From Segniliparus sp051660745 (GTDB lineage: Bacteria; Actinomycetota; Actinomycetes; Mycobacteriales; Mycobacteriaceae), in assembly GCF_051660745.1 (NCBI RefSeq), contig NZ_JBOFQF010000028.1, positions 446,790 to 510,789 of the forward strand: 64,000 nt of DNA, in the 5' to 3' direction. Below the pieces are notes generated by a model. The model was given only the letters and a program-made list of their open reading frames with translations. It was not told the DNA's origin and made no database searches. This document shows positions 49,179 to 60,291 of this stretch, piece by piece. Each line of letters starts with the position of its first letter. Within the stretch, counting starts at the first letter, position 1. Position numbers and translations under genes: made by a program.

Positions 49179-50333
49179 ATGTCACTTCTCACGGACCACC
49201 CGTCGCTCGGCACGGCGCAAGCTGTGGCGGTCATTGCCGCCGCAGTCCGTCTGCTCACCAAGCGGACCGGCGCCGAGGTCACCCTCGTCGAGGTCGAGGA
49301 CCTCGGCGGCACCGGACAGACTGTGGTGGTCCGCGCGAGGGTGGGGGAGAACCCGTTCTCCCTGCCCCGGACCATCGTCGTGAAGCAGAGCCCGGCGCAC
49401 GACAGCCTGGAGAAATTCGCCCGAGAAGTGGTGAGCTACCAGTTCACCACGTCGCTCGCCACGGGGGACCGGCCCGGCCCCGAGCTGTTGGCCTGGGATT
49501 TGGACGAGCGCGTGCTCATCATCTCGGACCTCGGCGAGGCGGCTCTGATGTCCCAGGTGCTGGCTTCGAGCTCGGGCGGGACCGAGAACGCGCTCATGGC
49601 CTGGGCGCAACGGCTCGGCAGGATGCACGCGGCGACCGCGGGCCGGGAAATCGATTTCGCGGCCTTGCTGCGCCGCGCGAAAGTGCCGCCCAGCCGGGAC
49701 GTCATCGGCCAACAAGTGCAGGGCGCTGTGCTCGCGCTCCCCAAACAGCTGCGCGAGCACCTTTCCGTCGACGTGCCGGACGAGGTGCGCTCGGCCGCGA
49801 CGAAGGCGAGGGAGCTGTTCGACAAGGGGACGATGCGGGCCTTCAGCCCCGCCGACCCGGGGCCGGACAACATTCTTTTGACTGCGGACCAAGGGGTGCG
49901 GTTCCTCGATTACGAGTGGGGCGGGTTCCGCGACGCCGCGTTGGACATCGCGTATGCCCTGGTCACCTATCGCGGATCGATGCGCAAAGAGCAGAGCAAG
50001 GAGTACTGGTCCCAGCTGGACCAGCGAATCGTGCAGGCGTGGCGGGCGGAGGCGGTCACGGCGTGGCCGTTCCTCGCCGACGAGGCGACATTGTTGCGCC
50101 GCGTGCTGGCCGCCGAGCTGGTCTGGGTCTGGCTGACCACCGCCTGGTGGCTGCCGGGACACGGCAGAGAGGGCGCTTGGTCGCACGGCCACGCGCTCTC
50201 CACGCCCACGCCGCAAGCGTTGCTCGCGCGTTGGGAGGGGCTGCTCGGCCTCGCCGAGGCCTCGGGAGACTCGGCTGTGACCGAGCACGCCGAGACAGTG
50301 ATCGCCGCATTGCGCGCGGCATGGCGGTGGTGA
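49179..50333 (+). CDS. APH-like phosphotransferase with altered catalytic loop
   Basis: The 384-residue protein has the aminoglycoside-phosphotransferase/choline-kinase fold. An N-lobe Lys (TIVVKQSP) is followed by LLAWDLDERVLIISDLGEAALM, the catalytic loop FSPADPGPDNILLT and metal-binding Asp in RFLDYEWGGFRDAALDIAYAL. In most relatives the loop reads HGDxxxxN; here the His position is Pro, while Asp and Asn remain. It may still transfer phosphate or be regulatory. It sits between the transglutaminase block and rarA, overlapping rarA by 13 bases. Confidence 0.78.
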   Translation: MSLLTDHPSLGTAQAVAVIAAAVRLLTKRTGAEVTLVEVEDLGGTGQTVVVRARVGENPFSLPRTIVVKQSPAHDSLEKFAREVVSYQFTTSLATGDRPGPELLAWDLDERVLIISDLGEAALMSQVLASSSGGTENALMAWAQRLGRMHAATAGREIDFAALLRRAKVPPSRDVIGQQVQGAVLALPKQLREHLSVDVPDEVRSAATKARELFDKGTMRAFSPADPGPDNILLTADQGVRFLDYEWGGFRDAALDIAYALVTYRGSMRKEQSKEYWSQLDQRIVQAWRAEAVTAWPFLADEATLLRRVLAAELVWVWLTTAWWLPGHGREGAWSHGHALSTPTPQALLARWEGLLGLAEASGDSAVTEHAETVIAALRAAWRW

Positions 50334-51700
50334 GCGCCGCGCACGTCCCGCTCGCCGTGCGCATGCGCCCCAGAGACGTGGCGGAAGTGCTCGGCCAAGA
50401 CCATCTGCTCGGGCCGGGAAGGCCGCTGCGGCGCTTGGTCGACGGCCACGGAGTCGCGTCCGTCGTGTTGCACGGGCCGCCGGGGACGGGGAAGACCACG
50501 ATCGCCTCGCTGCTCTCCGCCGCGACGGGCCGCGAGTTCGTCGCGCTCTCGGCGCTCACCGCAGGGGTGAAGGAGGTGCGCGAGGTCATCGAGGACTCGC
50601 GGATGCGCCTGGCGGCAGGGGTGCGCACGGTGCTGTTCATCGACGAGGTGCACCGTTTCTCGAAGACCCAGCAAGACGCGCTGCTCGCGGCGGTGGAGCA
50701 CCAGATCGTGCTCTTGGTCGCGGCCACCACCGAGAATCCGGGTTTCGCCGTGGTCTCCCCGTTGCTGTCGCGCTCCCTCGTCCTCGAATTGCGCCCGCTC
50801 GCGCGGGAGGACTTGGACGTCCTCATCGGCCGGGCGCTCGCGGACGAGCGGGGCTACGGCGGCAGGGTGGGGCTCGCCGACGACGCCCGCGAGCATTTGC
50901 TGCGCGTCTCGGGCGGGGACGCCCGGCGCTTGCTCACCGCGCTCGAAGCGGCGGTGGACCTCGCGCAGGCGCAGGCTCCGGAAAGCTCTGGCGAGACGGC
51001 CTGGGAAGTCTCTCTCGAACAGGTCACCGCGAGCCTGGACGAGGCGATGGTCCGTTACGACCGCGACGGAGACCAGCACTACGACGTGGTCAGCGCGTTC
51101 ATCAAATCGATCCGAGGCTCGGACGTGGACGCGGCGCTGCATTATTTGGCGCGCATGGTGATCGCGGGCGAGGACCCTCGGTTCATCGCCCGAAGGCTCA
51201 TGATCCACGCGAGCGAGGACGTGGGCATGGCGGACCCGACCGCGCTGTCTGTCGCGACGGCGGCGGCGCAGGCAGTGGCCATCGTCGGCTTGCCGGAGGC
51301 CAGGATCATCCTCGCCCAGGCGACGATCCATCTGGCCACCGCGCCGAAGTCCAACGCCGTGATCCAAGCCATCGGCGCCGCAGAGGCGGATGTGCGGGCG
51401 GGCCGGGCCGGGCCGGTGCCCCAACATCTGCGGGACGGCCATTCCTCCTACGCGCGCAAGACGAAGAAGACAGCGGGGTACCGCTACCCGCATGACACGG
51501 CGGACGGGGTGCTCGCGCAGCAGTACCCGCCGGACGAGCTGGTGGGCGTGGACTACTACCAGCCGACCAACCACGGTTTCGAGCGGGAGCTGAGCGGACG
51601 GGTGCCGAAGCTGCGCAACATCGTCCGGGGCGGCCCGAAAACTCGCAGGCCGCCCGCGCCGGACAACGACACGGACCCGCCGGGCGGCGGGAAAGGCTAA
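50321..51700 (+). CDS. rarA: Replication-associated recombination protein RarA
   Basis: The 459-residue AAA+ ATPase has Walker A GPPGTGKTT (residues 52-60), Walker B VLFIDEVHRF, and the RarA C-terminal domains (AFIKSIRGSDVDAALHYLARMVIAGEDPRFIARRLMIHASEDVGMADP, SYARKTKKTAGYRYPHD). It acts at stalled replication forks. It lacks the short single-strand-binding-protein-interacting N-terminal extension seen in some homologs. The ATG at 50321 lies inside the end of the phosphotransferase gene; a GTG six bases later is possible. Confidence 0.94.
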   Translation: MAVVSAAHVPLAVRMRPRDVAEVLGQDHLLGPGRPLRRLVDGHGVASVVLHGPPGTGKTTIASLLSAATGREFVALSALTAGVKEVREVIEDSRMRLAAGVRTVLFIDEVHRFSKTQQDALLAAVEHQIVLLVAATTENPGFAVVSPLLSRSLVLELRPLAREDLDVLIGRALADERGYGGRVGLADDAREHLLRVSGGDARRLLTALEAAVDLAQAQAPESSGETAWEVSLEQVTASLDEAMVRYDRDGDQHYDVVSAFIKSIRGSDVDAALHYLARMVIAGEDPRFIARRLMIHASEDVGMADPTALSVATAAAQAVAIVGLPEARIILAQATIHLATAPKSNAVIQAIGAAEADVRAGRAGPVPQHLRDGHSSYARKTKKTAGYRYPHDTADGVLAQQYPPDELVGVDYYQPTNHGFERELSGRVPKLRNIVRGGPKTRRPPAPDNDTDPPGGGKG

Positions 51701-51710
51701 ACTAGCGCGA

Positions 51711-53417
51711 ATGCGACGACGACAGACTTGGCTGCTCGCCGGGCTGCGTTACGCCTCAATCGCAGGAGGGCTGGGGCTGCCCGCCTCCGTCCCGCTCCTC
51801 TGGTGGCTGGCGGAGGCTCCGGCGCAGGCGGAGCAGGAGCATTGTGCCGCCTCATACGACGCCTGCCACGGCGAGGACGGCCCGCCGCGCCCGAAGCCAG
51901 TCCAGGACATCCGTATTGTCAGCGTCGAGCCGGTGCATCCCGCACAAGACCAGGAGCCCGACGAGGAAGCCGCGCCGGCGTCTGACGAGGAAGCCGCGCC
52001 AGATCCCGAGCCCGAGGCGGACGGGGGCCCTGCTCCTGGATCCGCCGACCCCGAGGACGCCATGGAGGACGACCCGGTCCGCCCGCTCGTCGCGGACGAC
52101 CTGGTGGGCGGCGTCGGCTCCGGCGCGCGGCAGGTCGACAGCGACTGGCGGATGGACGGAGCGGACCTCGGCGTCGCGGTCGACCTGGGGGCGAACGCGC
52201 GGGGCGAGCAGGTGATCGGCTACATTTTCGGCGACGCGACCAGCCGCAACCAGCCCTTCTCCCACGGCGGCCCCGACATGGACGCCGAGATCACGTGGGC
52301 CAACCCCATGCTCTACACGCATGTGGACGAGCGCGGGAACGAGATCGTCGACGGGTTCGCGAACGAGGACGACGTCCCTGCCTACCCGGCTTGGTCAACG
52401 CGTTGGGTTGGCGACTCGCTGCAAGCGGCAGGGATCGACCCCGAGCCGCCCCCGTCGCCGGGCCGGGGCGGCAAGGGGCTGCCGATCGACCTCATCGGGC
52501 GGGACGCGGCGGCGGGCTACCCGGACGGCGCGATGCTCGACGTGGTGCGCGCAATCGGCGGCAAGGCGCGGGGGAGCGGCCCCGCCTCGATCGTGCCGAC
52601 CTCGGCGATCGTGGTCGACGACAAGCTGTTCGTGGCGTTCCAAGTCGCGAACAACTGGGACGTCTCCGCGCAATGGACCACCTTGCAGGCCCAGATCGTG
52701 CAGTTCGACCTCGACCCCGACACACGCAGGGTCATTCCGCCGATCCCCGAGCTGCCCGCCCCCGCGCTGGTCCTCACGAATCCGCATGGCCAGCGTCCCG
52801 CGTGGAAGCCCGCCGACTGGAACCGGGGCGCGCCGTTCCAGCAGATGGAGTTCGCGATGGTCCAGCCCCCGGACGGCTCGTCGCCGGTCGTCTACATCGG
52901 CGGCACGCAGGAGGGCCGTGCCAACGACGGGCTCCATATGGCGCGCAGCGCTCCGGGGGACCTCTTGGACCCGGATCGCTGGGAGTACTACACGGCCAGG
53001 GGCTGGCGGCGCCCAGGACCGGGGAAACCGCTCGGCGCTCTGCCTGCCACCCCGCCGCTGCCCTCCGCCCTTGGCCGGAGGCACGGCAGGCAAGACGGCA
53101 TCGGCGAGTCGAGCCTGATGCAGGTCGGCCCGTACCTCGTGTTCGTGTACACCAGGAACATGCAGACCCCGATCGGGATGCGGATCGCGCCGCTCGACCA
53201 CCCGACCCAGTTCGGCCCGGAGCTGGCGGTGGTCACCGGGGACGGGCGCGACAACAGCCTGCGAGACCCGCGAGGGGTGTACGGCGGCTTCCTCAGCGCC
53301 GCGCAGAGCGACGGGGACGCCTTGGTCGCCACGATCTCGCACTGGGGCGGCTACGGGACCTACCAGGTGCGGATCGTCTTGAACGAGTCGCTCGGCCCGG
53401 TTTTCGACAGCGAGTAG
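51711..53417 (+). CDS. Secreted DUF4185-like protein with acidic linker
   Basis: The 568-residue protein has a signal peptide (LAGLRYASIAGGLGLPASVPLLWWLAEAPAQA). An acidic, Pro/Glu/Ala-rich linker of about 60 residues follows, then a beta-propeller-like domain (YIFGDATSRNQPFSHGG, NWDVSAQWTTLQAQIVQFDL, GESSLMQVGPYLVFVYTRNMQTPIGMRIA). The layout recalls DUF4185; some DUF4185 proteins of mycobacteria and their phages are now known as endo-D-arabinanases acting on arabinogalactan or lipoarabinomannan. That activity is inference here. The gene starts 10 bases after rarA. Confidence 0.7.
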   Translation: MRRRQTWLLAGLRYASIAGGLGLPASVPLLWWLAEAPAQAEQEHCAASYDACHGEDGPPRPKPVQDIRIVSVEPVHPAQDQEPDEEAAPASDEEAAPDPEPEADGGPAPGSADPEDAMEDDPVRPLVADDLVGGVGSGARQVDSDWRMDGADLGVAVDLGANARGEQVIGYIFGDATSRNQPFSHGGPDMDAEITWANPMLYTHVDERGNEIVDGFANEDDVPAYPAWSTRWVGDSLQAAGIDPEPPPSPGRGGKGLPIDLIGRDAAAGYPDGAMLDVVRAIGGKARGSGPASIVPTSAIVVDDKLFVAFQVANNWDVSAQWTTLQAQIVQFDLDPDTRRVIPPIPELPAPALVLTNPHGQRPAWKPADWNRGAPFQQMEFAMVQPPDGSSPVVYIGGTQEGRANDGLHMARSAPGDLLDPDRWEYYTARGWRRPGPGKPLGALPATPPLPSALGRRHGRQDGIGESSLMQVGPYLVFVYTRNMQTPIGMRIAPLDHPTQFGPELAVVTGDGRDNSLRDPRGVYGGFLSAAQSDGDALVATISHWGGYGTYQVRIVLNESLGPVFDSE

Positions 53418-53460
53418 CCCGGCTATGGCCCCATGGTCCGATCTCAGGCAAGATGGAGTG

Positions 53461-54435
53461 ATGCGCGTGACGCCGGGACAGCCGGAAGGCACTTCGCCGG
53501 AGAGCGGTCCGGCTGATGGCGGCGTGCCGCAATGGTTCTATCCGGCCCTCGGATTGCCGCAGACTCCCGAGGCCCAGGCCCCGCCGCACGCGGGCGGGCC
53601 GCTCGCGCAGCCCTGGCAGGATCCGCAGCCGTGGCAGCCCGCTCAACCCGAGCCGAAAGAGGCCGGGCGGCCGAGGAAGTGGGAGAAGGCGCTCGCGGGC
53701 TGCTTGGCGGTCGCTTGTGTCTTCCTCCTCGGCTGGTGGTGGGGGGCGCGCCGCACAGAGGGCGGCGATTCGAGCCCGTTGGCGGCCATCGTCGGCTCGA
53801 CCGCCCAACGCGACAGCCTCGCGAGCCTTTCGGACGACGAGCTGTTCGCGCTCTTGCCGACCGAGGCCGACTACCCGGACGATTGGAAGGTGACTCGGAC
53901 GCGCGGGGCGAAGAGCACGGGGGCCGATCTCTCCACGACCAGGATCAGCCCGCCCGAATGCGATCTGAGCAAATCGACGAAGGCTGCGGACGCGGTCGGA
54001 TCGGTGAAAGGGGAGTCGCCACAGCTGCCGCTGATCGAGTCTTCGTCGGCGGAGGTGCGCCTCGTCCGCGACGCGCGCGGCTCGGGCGAGTTCACCGAGG
54101 CCGAAGACTTCGCGAAGCGTTGCTCCACAGTGACAGTGAGCGCCGAGGGCGTCACGGCGGTCATGCGGTTGCGGGCGCGGCGCGGCACAGTCCCGCAGGC
54201 CGAGGAGTCGATGACGATCACGATGCGGGGGAAAATACAGTCCTCGAGCGCGATCAGCGTCCCAGTCGTGCTGACCATCACGGGGGCGAGGTCTCGGGGA
54301 CTGGTCGTGATCGGCTCCGGCATGCGGGCCGGGTTCGCGCTGCCGCTGCCGAAGGCGAACGGCGAGGACCCGGACGACGAGGACGTGCTCGGCCAGCTGC
54401 TCAGCGGGACCATACAACGGATCAAACAGAAATAG
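53461..54435 (+). CDS. Single-pass membrane protein with PknH-like extracellular sensor domain
   Basis: The 324-residue protein has a Pro/Gln-rich cytoplasmic N-terminus (about 75 residues), one transmembrane helix (ALAGCLAVACVFLLGWWW) and an extracellular domain starting SLSDDELFALLPTEADYPDDWKV. Two extracellular Cys residues (PPECDL, AKRCSTV) match two Cys in the paralog at 62657 (PPQCGAV, AQCATYV), suggesting a conserved disulfide. The domain resembles the C-terminal sensor of mycobacterial PknH, without a kinase. The ATG at 53461 was preferred. The function is unknown. Confidence 0.72.
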   Translation: MRVTPGQPEGTSPESGPADGGVPQWFYPALGLPQTPEAQAPPHAGGPLAQPWQDPQPWQPAQPEPKEAGRPRKWEKALAGCLAVACVFLLGWWWGARRTEGGDSSPLAAIVGSTAQRDSLASLSDDELFALLPTEADYPDDWKVTRTRGAKSTGADLSTTRISPPECDLSKSTKAADAVGSVKGESPQLPLIESSSAEVRLVRDARGSGEFTEAEDFAKRCSTVTVSAEGVTAVMRLRARRGTVPQAEESMTITMRGKIQSSSAISVPVVLTITGARSRGLVVIGSGMRAGFALPLPKANGEDPDDEDVLGQLLSGTIQRIKQK

Positions 54436-54439
54436 CTTT

Positions 54440-54494
54440 CCTGGGGTCCGCGAGACGATCTCCACGCGGGGCTCCCCAGGAGGGGCTTTGCCCC
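54440..54494. terminator. Double hairpin between the sensor-like gene and alaS
   Basis: CCTGGGG (54440-54446) pairs with CCCCAGG (54474-54480). A tighter hairpin GGGGC-TTT-GCCCC (54482-54494) follows, with GTTTTAG shortly after. The position just past the 54435 stop codon fits a GC-rich terminator that separates the two genes. There is no long T-tract. Confidence 0.55.
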
Positions 54495-54543
54495 AGGTCG
54501 CCGTTTTAGCCTCAGCGGGGCGTGTCCGGTAGGCTAGTCCCCC

Positions 54544-57214
<2,671 letters not shown>

Positions 57215-57222
<8 letters not shown>

Positions 57223-57748
57223 GCCCCGCCCGTCGGCGGAGGAGACACAACACCGCGGGCCCCGGCTGGGGATCGACCTCGGGCAAGCGCGGATCGGGCT
57301 GGCCATCTCCGACCCAGGCGGCGTGTTCGCCGCTCCGCTCGCGGCGCTCGACCGCACCGTCGGCAAGCCGCCGAAGCTCGCGTTGGCGGACGACCTCGCC
57401 GCCTTGGCCGCCGTGGTCGAGGAGCGTCGGATCGCGCTGGTCGTGGTCGGCTGGCCGAGGAATTTGAAGGGCGAGGCGGCACGGGCCGCCCGAGCCGCCG
57501 AGGAGTTCGTCGAGCGATTGCGCGAGGCGGTCGCGCCGATTCCGGTGCGGCTCGTCGACGAGCGCGTCACGACCGTCTTGGCGCACCGGCAGCTGCGCGA
57601 AGCCGGAGTGAGTGGCAAACGTCTCGTTCGAAAAGGGCAACGCGGCGTGGTCGATCAATTGGCCGCGACAGCGATTCTGCAAGGATGGCTTGACGGGCCA
57701 GGACGCGAAACGAATGAAGCGAACAAGGAAGAGTGCGAGAATGAGTGA
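57215..57748 (+). CDS. ruvX: Holliday junction resolvase-like YqgF/RuvX
   Basis: The 177-residue RNase H-fold protein begins GPRLGIDLGQARIGLAISDPGG. It continues ALVVVGWPRNLKGEAARAARAAEEF and IPVRLVDERVTTVLAHRQL, with the acidic metal ligands in GID, LVDE and the final VVDQLAA segment. YqgF proteins act in 16S rRNA 5' processing and were first named as putative resolvases. The GTG at 57215 overlaps the alaS stop codon. The 3' end overlaps mltG by 8 bases. Confidence 0.92.
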
Positions 57749-59009
57749 CCCAATCCGGCCAGGCGCGACCGGGGTGCGACGAGCCCAGCCCGAAGCGGTG
57801 GGCCCGTCGAAACTGCCCGCGCAACGCGGCACCCGCGCCATGCGCGACCGCTCCCCGGAGATCCTGCGCCGCCGCCGCATCGCCGCCGTGCTCCTCTTGG
57901 TCGGCACGTTGCTGCTGACGGGAACAGTGGTCTTCTTCCTGAGCCGGGACGACACGCCGCCGCCGAAGCCGCCCGCGCCCGATTTCGCAGGCCCGGCGGG
58001 ACCAGAGCTGGTGTTCCACGTGGCCGATGGCGAGGGCAACGCGTTGATTGGCGAGCACTTGGTCGAGCAGAAGGTGGTCGAGAGCAAAGCGGCGTTCCTC
58101 GACGCGGGGCTGACCTCGATCAACCCCGGCTACTACGTGCTGCCGACGCATATCCCCGCCGCGCTCGCCCTCTCGAAGCTCACGGAGAAGGGCAAGAAAG
58201 AGGTTGTCGGCTATCTCAGCGTGGCGGGCTCCCGGGCGTTGGACGGGACGACGACCACAACGGGGAAGCGCACTCCCGCAATCTACGACATCATCGCCGA
58301 GGCGAGCTGTGTGAAGCTCAACGACGACGAGCATTGCGTCTCGGCGGGCGATCTGCGCGCGACAGCTCAAAACGCGACGCTCGACGAGCTCGGCGTGCCC
58401 GCATGGGCGCAGGAGGGAGTCTCCGGGTTCCCCGAGGGCGTCTCGCGCGACCGGAGGCTGGAAGGCTTGATCGTCGGCGATATGAACTTCGACCCGCAGG
58501 CCGACCCGTTGACGATCCTGCGGTATCTCATCAGCAGCACGGCGGCGCAGTACGAGTCGCTCGGCCTGCTCGACGGGGCGAAGGCATTGGGCTGGACCCC
58601 GTACCAGACGCTTGTCGGGGCCTCGCTCATCGAGCGTGAGGTCGTCTTTCCGGAAGATCTGCCGAAGGTCGCCCGCGTGATGCTGAACCGTCTCGCCGCG
58701 AACCAGCCGCTGCAGTTCGACTCCACGATCAACTATGTTCTCGACAAGCAGGAAGTCGGGACCAGCGACTCGGATCGGAAGAACCCCACGCTGTGGAACA
58801 CCTATGTCCGTCCCGGCCTCACCCCGTCGCCGATTTGCTCGCCGAGCTATGCGGCGATCAAGGCGATGCTCAAGCCCGCCGACGGCAAGTGGCTGTACTT
58901 CGTCACCGTGGACGACAAGGGCACGACTCTGTTCAGCGACACGTACGAGGAGCATCTGGCGAACGTGGAGAAGGCGAAGGAGAACGGGTTCATCCCGCGC
59001 GAGAACTAG
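57741..59009 (+). CDS. mltG: Endolytic murein transglycosylase MltG
   Basis: The 422-residue protein has a cytoplasmic N-terminus of about 50 residues, a transmembrane helix (RRIAAVLLLVGTLLLTGTVVFFL) and the extracellular YceG domain. The catalytic Glu298 lies in ASLIEREVVFPEDLPKVARVMLNRL, and the end has CSPSYAAIKAMLKPADGKWLYFVT. It cuts nascent glycan strands at the membrane. The ATG at 57741 overlaps ruvX. In M. tuberculosis aroE follows; here the next gene is an unrelated leftward DUF222 gene, so synteny breaks at 59009. Confidence 0.94.
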   Translation: MSDPIRPGATGVRRAQPEAVGPSKLPAQRGTRAMRDRSPEILRRRRIAAVLLLVGTLLLTGTVVFFLSRDDTPPPKPPAPDFAGPAGPELVFHVADGEGNALIGEHLVEQKVVESKAAFLDAGLTSINPGYYVLPTHIPAALALSKLTEKGKKEVVGYLSVAGSRALDGTTTTTGKRTPAIYDIIAEASCVKLNDDEHCVSAGDLRATAQNATLDELGVPAWAQEGVSGFPEGVSRDRRLEGLIVGDMNFDPQADPLTILRYLISSTAAQYESLGLLDGAKALGWTPYQTLVGASLIEREVVFPEDLPKVARVMLNRLAANQPLQFDSTINYVLDKQEVGTSDSDRKNPTLWNTYVRPGLTPSPICSPSYAAIKAMLKPADGKWLYFVTVDDKGTTLFSDTYEEHLANVEKAKENGFIPREN

Positions 59010-59016
59010 GGCGCGC

Positions 59017-60171
59017 TCAGCCTGGGTTGGTGGTGTGGCACTGGCCGGTTGGGCTGGTCCAGTGGACGGTTCCGTCGGGTTCTTGACGGTCTTGCCAGTG
59101 TCCGTGTGTTTTGGCTTTGGGGGCACCTCCCACGAGTTCTGCGGGTGTGGGTTGGGGGTACCTCCCGCGAGCGCTAGCGAGTGGGGGAGATTGGTCTGGG
59201 GTGGTGGTGAAGCGGATGCGTTTGGCGGCTTTGGCGAGCGTCCTTGCGAGGTCTGCGTCGATGGGCGCTCCGTCCAGCAGGGCTGGGAGGTCGTCTTTTC
59301 CGATCAGCGCTGGCAGTTGTACGACGAGTTCGATGTTCTTGGGGTGGCGGGCTGGCCGCGCGGCTGTTTGGCAGGTGTCTTGTCCGCATTGGCAGGCGAG
59401 TTGGTGTTCGCCGCGTGCGAGTGCGGCTAATGCGTTGCTGTGCCGGGTGTGGAGGGGGCGGGGGTCGCCGAGGGGGGATGTGCCAGTGCAGACCGTGCGT
59501 GCGATGGCGTCGAGGCGTTCGCGCAATTCGGCGGCGGCTTCCAGGGGCATGGTGCCGCGTAGGTCGGACAGACGCGCAGGGCGGAGCCCGGAGTGTCCAG
59601 AAAGCTCAGTGCCGTCACTGATGGGGGTGATGGTGAAGGAGCGGGACTTGTGCGCCCGCTCCCGCCGTTTCTTGCACCATTCGGGGTCGAGCCGCAGGTA
59701 CTGGGCCTCCATCAAGTGCGAGATCTTCCCGTACGAGTGCGCCCGCCAGCGCGGGGCTTGGACGGCGAGCCACGCGTCCAGTTCCTCCCGGCAGCCGCTC
59801 GGTGCGAAGCCGAGATTTTCTCCCACGAACCGCGCGGCCTTCGCCGTGACCTCGGCCGCCGCCAGCTTCGCCCCGAGGCGCGGGTAATTCGTCGTCATAT
59901 CCTCCGCGAAGGAGAGCATCGCGTTCGCGCCCCGAGACGACACCCCGAGCGCGGGGCCCAGCTCCAACAGCACCGCCTCACGAGTCGCGAAGGAGAAAAT
60001 CCCTTTCCCGCACTGACGCTCTTCAACGATCTGGCGCTGCGCCACTTCCTCGGCGATCCTCGCCACCAGCACTGCTTTCCGGGAGAGCAGCAGGGACTCC
60101 TCGCGCTCCACTTCTGCGAGCGCGGCAAGCAGATCCCTCACCGCCGAACCGGTTCCCGCCATGTCATTCAT
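59017..60171 (-). CDS. 13E12/DUF222-family protein without HNH nuclease core
   Basis: The 384-residue protein has the DUF222 helical domain (LLSRKAVLVARIAEEVAQRQIVEERQCGKGIFSF, SRGANAMLSFAEDM, AAKAARFVGENLGF, TMPLEAAAELRERLDAIA) and CQCGQDTC. Most relatives then carry an HNH nuclease (CDxDH ... HH). Here that part is missing: after RIRFTTTPDQ comes a short Pro/Ser/Ala-rich stretch and then the usual family tail (KTHGHWQDRQEPDGTVHWTSPTG). The stretch is encoded by a REP-like palindromic sequence (59119-59190). The 13E12 family behaves as a multi-copy repeat family in mycolic-acid actinobacteria. The start is uncertain (60171 or 60162). Confidence 0.75.
   Translation of the reverse strand: MNDMAGTGSAVRDLLAALAEVEREESLLLSRKAVLVARIAEEVAQRQIVEERQCGKGIFSFATREAVLLELGPALGVSSRGANAMLSFAEDMTTNYPRLGAKLAAAEVTAKAARFVGENLGFAPSGCREELDAWLAVQAPRWRAHSYGKISHLMEAQYLRLDPEWCKKRRERAHKSRSFTITPISDGTELSGHSGLRPARLSDLRGTMPLEAAAELRERLDAIARTVCTGTSPLGDPRPLHTRHSNALAALARGEHQLACQCGQDTCQTAARPARHPKNIELVVQLPALIGKDDLPALLDGAPIDADLARTLAKAAKRIRFTTTPDQSPPLASARGRYPQPTPAELVGGAPKAKTHGHWQDRQEPDGTVHWTSPTGQCHTTNPG
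59119..59190. repeat. REP-like palindromic element inside the DUF222 gene
   Basis: Two G5-C5-type blocks (GGGGGCACCTCCC and GGGGGTACCTCCC) are followed by CTCCC...GGGGGAG around an 8-base palindrome CGCTAGCG (59162-59189). The structure resembles dispersed palindromic elements of GC-rich actinobacteria. It lies where the HNH nuclease coding part should be, and it keeps the reading frame. Confidence 0.55.
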
Positions 60172-60218
60172 ACGTTCGATTCTACCCGAAAACGCCAGGC
60201 AGAACAAGGGAAAACCAC

Positions 60219-60273
60219 ATGCTCGTGCACTGACTTATTGCAGTCTTGCGCGATGCTCGTGTGCCGACTTATT
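60219..60273. repeat. Two 21-base direct repeats
   Basis: ATGCTCGTGCACTGACTTAT (60219-60238) and ATGCTCGTGTGCCGACTTAT (60253-60272) are followed by the same T; they differ at 3 of 21 positions and are 34 bases apart. They lie in the gap upstream of the DUF222 gene and after the LLM gene. They may be remains of a mobile element. Confidence 0.7.
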
Positions 60274-60291
60274 CACCCGTTTGGATAAGGC

